In this document: positions 55,874-64,000 of the stretch, piece after piece
Numbering within the stretch: position 1 is the stretch's first letter
Layout: each line of letters begins with the position of its first letter
NCBI GenBank assembly: GCA_029298735.1
Contig: JANSLP010000165.1
Coordinates: forward strand, 1-64,000
Source: Ophiostoma sp. CBS 140.51
Taxonomy: Eukaryota; Ascomycota; Sordariomycetes; Ophiostomatales; Ophiostomataceae
DNA: 64,000 nucleotides
Direction: 5' to 3'
Position numbers and translations under genes: made by a program
Notes under the pieces: model-generated
The model's input: the letters and a program-made list of their open reading frames with translations, nothing else
What the model was told of the DNA's origin: nothing
The model's database searches: none

Positions 55874-56985
55874 CTTGTCTTGTGTCTTGTGGTCTGGCTT
55901 GTGGCCGTCGTGGCGTAGATGAAGAGACGATATGCTTGGGAGAGGAGGGGGGATGTCGGCAGGTGTACGTCGTACAGCGCTTGCTGGTGTGCGCAGGCCC
56001 GTTGCTTTGGAGCGAGAGACTGTAGAAGAGAGCGTTTCTATGGTCGATGTGTGATGCTTGTTGGATATTTGGTCGTCGACCAGCGTGGATGTTGCGCGAG
56101 GCTGGGTGTTTAAAGTTTGCTTGGAGTTGTTGTGAGGTGGCGGATTGGCAGTTAAAGTTTGTGACTGTAGCGCACCCAACGCTACCCGTTGCCGCTACTA
56201 GCGGGGAGCTGTGCTCTCAGTCCTGCCAGGCACCAGGTTCCTTGATTTGATGTATACAGTGCGCAAAACGGCCCTGAACCCAGCCTTTGCCCCGGACGCA
56301 CACCAAACAGACTGTGCGCAATTCCCCGAAGGTCCACTTACCCACTGTCTTGGCCCCATTACAGCTTTAGCGAGTCTCCATCATCACCAGCTGCATCCGC
56401 GCCGCATGCATCCTCGCACCTTCTTTCCCAATACTTGTTCAGCATCAAAAGGCGTCCTTCTTGTACAACTCTTTTCAAGGTCGCTCCACGTGCGACATCC
56501 CGATTGTATCCTTCTCAAGTATCGCAATACCACAACAGCTTCAGACCAGCCGACCCCGCGCCCCGATTTTATCTTGCCAGTCTGGTAAATCGATTTTGAT
56601 CTTCGCCAGCCGCTTGGCAGAATCGACGTTGCGACACGACGACACGACTCGATACGACACGACGGCTAGGCACAACCATCGACAGGCGGATGTACGCTTC
56701 TGCCTTGCACGGTGTCGCATATCCATGAACCCAAAGAGCATTGAGCGATATGTCCGCCGCCTAGCTCCAGACAGCTTTCCTGGCCTCCTCCACGTGCTGT
56801 GAGCAAGCGCTGTCTGTGCTCGCTCTGCCTTGTCTTGCATTCCGATTCAAGACAATCGCTTCGCAACGATACGCCTAGAATCTTCTACCACAACCTACTA
56901 CTGTAGATCCCCTCTCGAACGACATCCTCTTTCTCTGCGAACCCTTCCTGCGAACCCTTCCTTGCATCATGACCATATAGACACC
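55874..56985. promoter_or_regulatory. Divergent promoter region, dcp1 / OCRL-like
   Basis: Serves both genes. The right half (about 56380-56985) is C/A/T-rich with repeated ACGACACGACTCGATACGACACGA-type sequence at 56635-56665 and reads as a leader for the phosphatase gene. A TTG-started extension of that frame (from 56830) is open but not needed. Confidence 0.4.
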
Positions 56986-59900
56986 ATGGCACCTCCAAAC
57001 GATTCTTCTGCGGATCCGCCTGCCCCGGGATCCGACACATCCGAGCCTGTCGACATCGCCACCACCGATGCTATGCCGCACTCCCTTCACAGCGCAGTGT
57101 ATGCCCGTCGCTCCGAGTATGTTCGTCCCCGCCAGGTCCGTGTAAAAGTCGGCACTTGGAACGTGGCCGCCTGCCCAGGCACCGACCACGACTTGGCCTC
57201 CTGGTTCGTCTCTGGCAAGGGCGTCGACCGCCAGCTCTCCAACGTCGTCGCTGCTTCCAGCAATGGTGCCCTTCAGCGAGAGACGTCAAATGTGAGCCTT
57301 GCTGAACAGGAAGAGGGCGGGGGAGAAGGTGCTGCCGATGTGCGTGTCATGGGCGACGACAACATTGGCATCTACGCACTCGGTCTACAAGAAGTTGTCG
57401 ATCTCAATGTGGCCAGCCAGTACATGAGCCGCGTATACACCGATTCCACCGCACCGGTCCTAGATAGGTGGAAGACGGCCTTGGAGCTTGCGCTGCCAAA
57501 AGGCTACAAACTTATTGCCTCGGAGCAGATGTCTGGCTTGCTGCTGCTTATTTACGCAGCGCCTGAGGTTGCTGCCATGGTCAACCACGTCGGCACCTCA
57601 GCCGTCGGCACTGGCTTGCTGGGCATGCTGGGGAATAAGGGAGCTGTGTCGGCCAACATCGTCCTGGGTGAATCGACCCGGATGGTCTTTGTCAACAGCC
57701 ACCTGGCCAGCGGCAACGATGTGTCGCATGCTGACCGACGGTGCTGGGACGTGTCGACCATCGAAAGCCGGACACAATTCGAGCCCTACAACCACCCTGG
57801 TCTCCCGGAAGCAAAAGAGCCTGAAAAGATTGGCGACGCAGACTTTGCCTTTTGGTTTGGTGACCTCAACTTCCGTTTGGACGACTTACCGGGAGACGAC
57901 ATTCGACGCATCCTCACCCTGCACGCACGAGGTGAATATGACCTGAGCCAAAAGCAGCAGCAGTTGGAGGGCAAAGGTACAAGTGGCAGCCAAGGAGGCG
58001 GTCACGACTCGCTTGCGGGCGAGGAAGCAATAGTATTGAAAACCCCCACATCCACCGATAGCCGGTCAAGTTGGGCCTCTGCCACAACCAAGACATCAAC
58101 GGAGACAACATCGACTGCGTCGACGACACTGACAGATGATGACGACGAAGATGCTGCAGAAGGTATGAAGTCGCCAGCGCCACTACCTGATCCCGACGAG
58201 TTTCTCCCCGACGCTTCTGAAGATCCGGCCTCGCTACAAGCGACACTCGACTCTCTGCTTCCCCACGACCAGCTAGGCAGGATGATCAGGGAGAAAAAGG
58301 CATTCCACGATGGCTGGCGGGAGGGTCGCATCACATTTTTACCATCATACAAATATGACGTCGGAACCGTTGGCTTGTTTGACTCGAGTGAAAAGCGGCG
58401 TGCTCCCAGCTGGTGCGACCGCATTCTGTACCGCACCCGCATGGACAAGGACAATTACGAGCAGCAGGTCAAAGACAAAGAAGAGGCCAGGAAACGAGAC
58501 GAAGAAATGACACAGCGCGGCCTGGACCATACTGGCGACGACGACGAAGTGCTTTTCGAGTACCAACCGGACACCGACGGAGAAGACCAGCTCAGACGCG
58601 GCTCCACTGCCTCTAGCTTGGATTATGACGAGTACGACGACGGCGAGTACAACCCCGAAGAGGACAGTCAGGACGCGCCACAAGACGCCGTTGCCGACCG
58701 TATCCACCTGGACATTTATGCATCCCATCAGCGTATCCAGTCGTCAGACCACAAGCCTGTCGTATCCCTTTTTACTGTTGACTATGATGCCGTTGTTCCC
58801 GAGCTCAAGGCGGTCGTTCATGCCGAGATCGCCAAGGAGCTGGACCGCACAGAGAATGAGAGCACACCCCGAGTGACCATCGTCATCGACAGTCGCGTAG
58901 CTCGCCCTGTGGGAAAGCACCCGTCAGACTCAGACGAGGCAGTCGACTTTGGGCTCATTACTTTTATGCAAAAAGCATCGACGTCGTTGACAATCGCCAA
59001 TACAGGGCGTGTGCCAGCTGTCTTCTCCTTTGTTGAAAAGCCAACAACCGAAGACTTGAACTCCAGCGGTCTGGTCGCCCATCCCTACCAGTGGCTCACC
59101 ACATCCTTCGTTCGCCAGGACAAAGAACTTGACGAAGAGGGCGCGCTGGACCTGGCCAAGGAGGTCACACTGGAGCCTGGCGAAACTGTCAATGCACTTC
59201 TCGAGGTTTATGTAAACGACCTTGTCCTGGCTCGCATGCTGAATGATGGCGTAAGCAAGCTCGAAGACGTGCTTGTTCTCCGTGTGGACGATGGTAGGGA
59301 TCATTTCGTCCCTGTCCGTGGTACCTGGGTACCCACATGCATTGGGCGGTCAATTGAAGAGTTGGTGCGTGTTCCCGACGGTGGTATCCGAGCATTTGTG
59401 GCCTCTCTCAACAAAGATCTGGCTACGAAAAATGACAAAAAGCCGGTGGCGGCTGCAAATGCAACTATTATAGGCTCGATTTCGTATGATCTCGACGTCC
59501 GCTGCGCCGCCCCGAAAGAATTGTTCAAATTAACGGAAATGATCGAGAACTTGGTCGACCGTGCCCTTGCAGATGAGCAAATGCTCGAAGAATACAAAAT
59601 CCCCAGCGACAAGGTGGGTTGGCCATTCGAAGACATGACGCACACTCCAGATGACCGCCATATTGTCGCTGTGATTGATGCTCTCGACAACGACCGGCCT
59701 GTCCTTGACGCCTTTGAGCCCGAAATTCCTTCACTGCTGCGCCTCGAGGTCGTCAGCCACGTGCTCCTGCTTTTCCTCCGAGGACTCACTGACGGCGTCG
59801 TGACGATCTCACTGTGGTCTCAGATTGATCAGGCCACGCTTTTATCGCTGAACAGCTCTAGGAATGCCAACCCTATTGTTCGGGATCCCAACAGCGAGAC

Positions 59901-60336
59901 AGACAAGAACACAGTTTTGGATATTCTTTCGTCGATGCCGCACCACAACATCTCCTTTGTCTTTTTGACAACCACACTATCACGTATCATTGGAGAGCTC
60001 TCGCCGCTCAGCCTCGGCGATCTAGACGCGCTCAGGTCCATTGGTCGGAGCTCGTCGGGTGGAGGCTTTAGTGCAGCCATCGGCGGCATAGGTAGTATCG
60101 GCCGCCGCTCGCTGAGCAGTTTTAGAAAGACTGATGCCAGCCCTGCAAGTGCCGCGCTGGAAGCCTTGGAACGGCGGATAGCACGCGAGAAACGCTATGC
60201 CGAACTCCTCGGCGTTGTGATGTGTCGGGCCCCTGTTGTGGCCAAGGACAGAGAGCGCAAAGCTCAGGAGGACAAACAGAGGGCTGTGGTAGAACTCTTT
60301 TTGAGGCGATCAAGAGAGGAATTGGGAGGGCAATAA
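56986..60336 (+). CDS. Inositol polyphosphate 5-phosphatase, OCRL-like (IPPc-ASH-RhoGAP-like)
   Basis: A single exon encodes 1116 aa from ATG 56986 (ACACCATGGC context). The IPPc catalytic domain shows VGTWNVAACPGTDHDLASWF, ALGLQEVVDL (catalytic Glu), GNKGAVSANIVLG, FVNSHLASGND, FWFGDLNFRLDD, PSYKYDVGT, APSWCDRILYRTRM and SSDHKPVVSLF. A ~110-residue Ser/Thr/Asp-rich insertion (~320-430) splits the domain, and a second acidic insertion lies at ~490-560. An ASH/Ig-like domain follows (DFGLITFMQKASTSLTIANT). The C-terminal RhoGAP-like region has VISHVLLLFLRG-type helices (RLEVVSHVLLLFLRGLTDGV) but no visible arginine finger, as in human OCRL. Such enzymes hydrolyse PI(4,5)P2 on endosomes and Golgi. 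Confidence 0.9.
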   Translation: MAPPNDSSADPPAPGSDTSEPVDIATTDAMPHSLHSAVYARRSEYVRPRQVRVKVGTWNVAACPGTDHDLASWFVSGKGVDRQLSNVVAASSNGALQRETSNVSLAEQEEGGGEGAADVRVMGDDNIGIYALGLQEVVDLNVASQYMSRVYTDSTAPVLDRWKTALELALPKGYKLIASEQMSGLLLLIYAAPEVAAMVNHVGTSAVGTGLLGMLGNKGAVSANIVLGESTRMVFVNSHLASGNDVSHADRRCWDVSTIESRTQFEPYNHPGLPEAKEPEKIGDADFAFWFGDLNFRLDDLPGDDIRRILTLHARGEYDLSQKQQQLEGKGTSGSQGGGHDSLAGEEAIVLKTPTSTDSRSSWASATTKTSTETTSTASTTLTDDDDEDAAEGMKSPAPLPDPDEFLPDASEDPASLQATLDSLLPHDQLGRMIREKKAFHDGWREGRITFLPSYKYDVGTVGLFDSSEKRRAPSWCDRILYRTRMDKDNYEQQVKDKEEARKRDEEMTQRGLDHTGDDDEVLFEYQPDTDGEDQLRRGSTASSLDYDEYDDGEYNPEEDSQDAPQDAVADRIHLDIYASHQRIQSSDHKPVVSLFTVDYDAVVPELKAVVHAEIAKELDRTENESTPRVTIVIDSRVARPVGKHPSDSDEAVDFGLITFMQKASTSLTIANTGRVPAVFSFVEKPTTEDLNSSGLVAHPYQWLTTSFVRQDKELDEEGALDLAKEVTLEPGETVNALLEVYVNDLVLARMLNDGVSKLEDVLVLRVDDGRDHFVPVRGTWVPTCIGRSIEELVRVPDGGIRAFVASLNKDLATKNDKKPVAAANATIIGSISYDLDVRCAAPKELFKLTEMIENLVDRALADEQMLEEYKIPSDKVGWPFEDMTHTPDDRHIVAVIDALDNDRPVLDAFEPEIPSLLRLEVVSHVLLLFLRGLTDGVVTISLWSQIDQATLLSLNSSRNANPIVRDPNSETDKNTVLDILSSMPHHNISFVFLTTTLSRIIGELSPLSLGDLDALRSIGRSSSGGGFSAAIGGIGSIGRRSLSSFRKTDASPASAALEALERRIAREKRYAELLGVVMCRAPVVAKDRERKAQEDKQRAVVELFLRRSREELGGQ

Positions 60337-61234
60337 GGGCAATGAATTGGGTCACGCACAGGCTTATGACACGAATATGCATGGCGGCCGGAATATAAGT
60401 GCACCGTCGGATTACACGCACAAGATTTTAGAACTGTAGTAGTAGTAACAGTAAATAGCAGGATACATTCAATGACATACTACAGAACATGACGTTACCA
60501 AATATCATGAGTCTTGATGCATTGCAAACAGTGACTGTTGGAAATCGCTGACAAACAATCGAGGCTTCAGCTGGAGGCTGGAAGTTGTCGTCGGCAGGGT
60601 CGCGTCTCCATGATGGCTCCTTCCCTTTTCTGCTACGCCAGTGATTATTACATCTTCGTCTCTTTCCGTTTGTGGCTCGAGAATATTAATATTCAGCAAA
60701 ACATTTATTTTTTTGCAAACGGAAAGAAAGAGTCACTGCCCCAGGTCCTTCCATAAAGGGCAGCATATGATTATGACAAACACTTCTGGTTGCTGCGTGG
60801 CCGAGTTCTGGCTTGAGTAATGACTTGTCCACAAAGCATTCTCTCGATGAGCATCGCTTCCACTTTGTCCCTTACGGCGGTATTACTTTCCTCTCAGATC
60901 CGTCTCAAAACAGAAAACATATCATTCCTCTGACTGAATCACTTCTTCCCTCGGTTGTTTCCCTGGCAGCACCTTCTCTGACGCAGATTCTTTTTCACTT
61001 CGCCACCGCGTGAATCGCAACCGCGTTCTCTCGATCAACAGGTCTTGACGTTTGGCAGTGGGCAGCAAATATGATTTGGGTAAATCGTATTGCATCCATC
61101 GGCTCCTCTCTTTGACAATGCTGACCTATGTTGATACAACAATAATAGCACCACCAGGCTGCCGACATCGCGTTCTCGGTTTCCCTTTCGCCCTCTTTTG
61201 GACTTTCAGCATCTTTATTCTCATCCTTACCAAA
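60337..61234. promoter_or_regulatory. Intergenic region before the acidic orphan
   Basis: Contains the phosphatase 3' UTR and the promoter of the next gene. A mirror-like AATATTAATATT occurs at 60682-60693. An ATG at 61118 opens in frame with the next gene and would add 39 residues with a hydrophobic segment. Confidence 0.4.
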
Positions 61235-62179
61235 ATGTCTATCTACCACCGCTACACCATTTTCTACCGCATACAACGGTACCAGTCTGATATTGACAAG
61301 CTCGGCGAACTTGTATCGAAATGCGAAATTGTCGACGATATTGCTGAAGACAGCGCCTCAATCAATCCGGACTTGTCTGCAACGGAAACTACTTGTGAAG
61401 GCCCGAGCGGAGATTCAGGCATCGCACCATCAGGCAACGCTGGAAACGAAGAGACCGCCGAGAAGCAAAATACGCCAGAAATCCAGAACGACCAGAGGCC
61501 CGACATAGACAAGGAGAACTGTAATCCTCACGACGACGACGACGACGACGGCGGCCGCGACGAGAGCCTAACGGACGGCGAAGGCAGCGAAACCCCTGAC
61601 GCTCAACTCGACGGCCAAGCCAAGGCGGTCTCTGTTACGGAGGGCGAAGTGGATGAAGTATCGACTCAATCAACAAGCATTTCCAGTGCCACCAGCACGG
61701 GATCGGCCACTGAAGATGGTCCCCAATTCAAGATCACACGAAGGCAGCTGAACAGAGTGCGTACCTGTGACCGCATTCTCAAACGACTGAGCGAGGGCCT
61801 TGTCAAAAATATCAGTCGGATTGAGAAGGAGAAAAAGGAGCTCTCTTCTCAGACAATTAGCCACTTCTGGTGTGAGGCTGCGAGACTTAACGGCACAGGG
61901 AAAATCAAGTCGCCAAAGGCAATAGAACGAGAGATGGCAACCAGTGGCTGGTGGGAGGATGAACCCAGCAAAGAAAACACGGAAGACTCTGTCCAGGTGC
62001 TGGGAAACGTGCAGAACGCCCCTGGGCCCATCGCCAAACATGTTATTCGAAAACCAAGCAGCCCTCTCCACAGGCTACTCCAGCCGGACGACATGGTATG
62101 GGAAGACGAAAAGTCAAAGTGGCAGTTGGGCCTGGGTCGGCTCATGGATGACCAGGGAAGGCGGTACGTCAAGATTTAA
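61235..62179 (+). CDS. Orphan acidic protein with helical C-terminal region
   Basis: A single exon encodes 314 aa from ATG 61235, chosen for its CCAAAATG context; ATG 61118 would add 39 residues including FALFWTFSIFILILT. The start MSIYHRYTIFYRIQRYQSDI looks helical. The middle (~40-165) is acidic and disordered, with DDDDDDGG at about 101-108 and many Ser/Thr. From ~165 comes a conserved-looking helical block: FKITRRQLNRVRTCDRILKR, LSEGLVKNISRIEKEKKELS and TISHFWCEAARLNGTGKIKS. The C-terminus has DDMVWEDEKSKWQLGLGRL. I do not recognise a family. The gene converges on the FAS1 gene, with 265 bp between stops. Confidence 0.65.
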   Translation: MSIYHRYTIFYRIQRYQSDIDKLGELVSKCEIVDDIAEDSASINPDLSATETTCEGPSGDSGIAPSGNAGNEETAEKQNTPEIQNDQRPDIDKENCNPHDDDDDDGGRDESLTDGEGSETPDAQLDGQAKAVSVTEGEVDEVSTQSTSISSATSTGSATEDGPQFKITRRQLNRVRTCDRILKRLSEGLVKNISRIEKEKKELSSQTISHFWCEAARLNGTGKIKSPKAIEREMATSGWWEDEPSKENTEDSVQVLGNVQNAPGPIAKHVIRKPSSPLHRLLQPDDMVWEDEKSKWQLGLGRLMDDQGRRYVKI

Positions 62180-62444
62180 AGGCAATACCGAGCACAGAAA
62201 AGAGATTAAGAGAAAAGAATGATCAGCTATTTGAATACAGCCGCGGTCAATTATTATTAGGCACTTTAAATGAGTACAAAATATGTTTCTGCCTCCTCCC
62301 TGAATATGGCGTTGGTGAAGTAAGAAGTACAAAGCGATGTGATATAAAAAAAAGCAAATTGAAGGATAAAAAAATAGACAAAAAAGGTGCAGTACAAATG
62401 CGGCGAAAAAATGAGTGTTTGGGAGAACGCTGCTCTCGGTTGTT

Positions 62445-63674
62445 TTACAAGTTGGCCAGGATTGCAGCACCACCGAAGAGGGCGGCGTAGCCGACAGCAC
62501 CAGTCTGAATGGGAATTGCCAGGCCGGTGCTCTTGGAGGATGAGACTCCCGTAGCAGCAGGCACAGTGGTCGTCGGCGTGGGGACACCAGACGTGAAGGG
62601 AACACTGTTGGAAGCGGCCGAGGCACCGGAGAAAGCCGGAGCATCAGTAGACCCAGAGGTGTTGGGCTTTGCGGTTGTATTCTTGGGGTTCAGGACTCTG
62701 TAGGTAGATGTCAGTACTTATTCTATGAATTGAGGCTATGGAGTTTGAAATCAATAAAAAAAAGACGAGTGTACGTACCCATCAATGACATGCAGAACAC
62801 CGTTGCTCAGGAGCACGTCCTTCTCAATGATGCGAGCAGAGTCAACAAAGATGGTGCCATTGTCGACTGTGAACGTCACGTTGCCACCGCCGAGAGTGGC
62901 TGCCTGTGTATTGTTCTTAAACAGTGTGCTGTAGTCAACAGTTCCGTCGATAATGTGGTAGTTGAGGATGTCGGCCACCTGGTTGCTGGTCCAGTTTCCG
63001 GCAATGTTGGCAATATCTGAGAAAGCACTGTTGGACGGCACGAAGACAGTCACATTGTGCAGGCCGGCAAGTTTGCTAGTCAAATCGCTGCCAGCCTTCT
63101 GCAGGGCTCCGTCAGCGGACGTCAGATTTGAGGCAACCAAGGTGCTGTTTAGGTCACCGGGAATGCTCAGCACGGTATCGATAATGTGCAGAGTGCCGCC
63201 AGTGAAGTTGAGGTTGGCCTGGGACACGGTGGAGTTCTGTTTGAGGGCCGACCAAAAGGTGACGTTGCTGCCGTTTGTCAAGGACGCCTCAACAACCTGA
63301 CCGCCGGTGACATTGGCGTACGACGAGTTGGAAAGCCAAGTAGGAACAAAGATGGACGAGTTGGTAAAGTTGGATGCGTACAAGGTGCCATTGAGGACGT
63401 GGTACGAAAGAAGGGCATCCAACAGGCCTGTCTGGGAGACGACGGTCGCCGCGTTGCTGGGATTGCTAAGAAACTTGCTCAGGGCATCGTTGCTGGGTGC
63501 CAGCAAGGTGATGTCGCTGGCATCACTCAGTGTCTTGACGATGTCAGGGTTGGAGGCCAGCAAACTGTTCAGGGTCGACAGGGTGGAATTCTGGGACGCA
63601 AGAACATCTGACAGAGATGCCGCAGTGGCACCGGTAACAAAGGCCGCCGCGGGCAAAAGGTTCTTGAACAGCAT
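62445..63674 (-). CDS. GPI-anchored protein with two FAS1 (fasciclin) domains
   Basis: Two exons, complement(62779..63674, 62445..62697), encode 382 aa; the 81-nt intron (GTACGT...ACAG, phase 2) joins HVIDG to VLNPKNTT. The signal peptide is MLFKNLLPAAAFVTGATAAS. FAS1 domain 1 (~20-170) has DITLLAPSNDALSKFL and LLSYHVLNGTLYASN. Domain 2 (~175-300) has NVTVFVPSNSAFSDIA, DILNYHIIDGTVDYS and VLLSNGVLHVIDG. Many N-x-S/T sequons are present. Exon 2 encodes a Ser/Thr/Pro-rich linker and a hydrophobic tail (GAVGYAALFGGAAILANL), a GPI signal. FAS1 proteins are surface adhesion or wall-associated proteins; some are induced on hydrophobic surfaces. The start at ATG 63674 gives the signal peptide directly. 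Confidence 0.9.
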
Positions 63675-64000
63675 GGTCAAGATGGTAGGTGGCTGATGTC
63701 TTGATGAAGACAGATAGGGAGTAGTCAATATCAGGTCAGATGGTCCTAGAGGGATGTGACAATGGTGGACTCTGGGTTAACAAACAGAAATGGCCTTAGG
63801 AAGGGAGTGCGAACGGCTTCTATTTATCACCAGACGGCCAACGAGACTAGACTCAAGGCCCCCAATGCCACAGTACAAGAACGGACCAATTCAGAAGAGC
63901 GCAATAGCACCATTGCACCACATACAATGATGAAATAGGTGCAAAAGGACGTGCTTCTTGGCCCTGCCGCCATTCGCTATTTTGCCTCTGATGGCAACAT
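63675..64000. promoter_or_regulatory. Upstream region of the FAS1 gene
   Basis: The last 326 nt should hold the leader and part of the promoter of the minus-strand FAS1 gene. No coding frame or clear motif recognised. Confidence 0.35.

Noticed and set aside
1..64000. tRNA, rRNA and CRISPR features
   Set aside because: Scanning by eye for B-box-like GGTTCGANTCC sequences, rRNA segments and regularly spaced direct repeats gave nothing convincing; a covariance-model search would be needed to be certain about tRNAs.

Overview
This is nuclear DNA of a filamentous ascomycete (Pezizomycotina, most likely Sordariomycetes). The protein-coding genes have short introns with GT(A/G)AGT-type donors, CTAAC/CTGAC-type branch sites and CAG/TAG acceptors. 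The gene products are fungal: FHIP/RAI16, a 2EXR protein, a Mug113-type protein, a GH72 glucanosyltransferase, a FAS1 protein and a Ser-rich wall protein. The left edge is AT-rich with an excess of TpA, as repeat-induced point mutation (RIP) leaves behind. I found no operons, CRISPR arrays, rRNA or tRNA genes. Twenty protein genes and one probable gene remnant can be supported; reading across introns gives intact frames in every multi-exon gene.

Layout, left to right: RIP-like AT-rich DNA (1-930); a mitochondrial hotdog thioesterase (minus); an ETFRF1/LYRM5-like LYR protein with a 13-nt exon (plus); a Q/E-rich SAM methyltransferase (minus); the deadenylase Ccr4 behind a long pyrimidine-rich leader (plus); the FHIP endosome-dynein adaptor (minus); a class-3 lipase (plus); a Mug113/T5orf172 protein with a long TTC repeat in its leader (minus); 4.4 kb without a recognisable gene; a neutral amino acid transporter (plus); a J-domain-like protein that lacks HPD (minus); a GPI-type GH72 glucanosyltransferase (minus); a small His-rich two-exon gene with no single long ATG-initiated frame (minus); and a 1148-aa secreted Ser-rich repeat protein (minus).

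After a further 4.3 kb gap come a Mn/Fe superoxide dismutase without presequence (minus), an orphan 177-aa two-exon gene (plus), a secreted BBE-type FAD oxidase (plus), a decayed gene remnant, a 2EXR protein (minus), Dcp1 (minus), an OCRL-like inositol 5-phosphatase with ASH and RhoGAP-like regions (plus), an orphan acidic protein (plus) and a GPI-anchored two-FAS1 protein (minus).

Two products act in mRNA turnover (Ccr4 deadenylation, Dcp1 decapping), two in endosome/phosphoinositide trafficking (FHIP, OCRL-like), and three are wall or surface proteins (GH72, Ser-rich repeat protein, FAS1). They are dispersed and divergently or convergently arranged, so this is not a biosynthetic cluster. 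The items most worth a second look are the hidden His-rich gene, the HPD-less J-like protein with a Cys-rich tail, the remnant at 51.2-52.05 kb, and two short intergenic motifs (TACGGAGTA and ACGTCGTAC) that recur far more often than chance.
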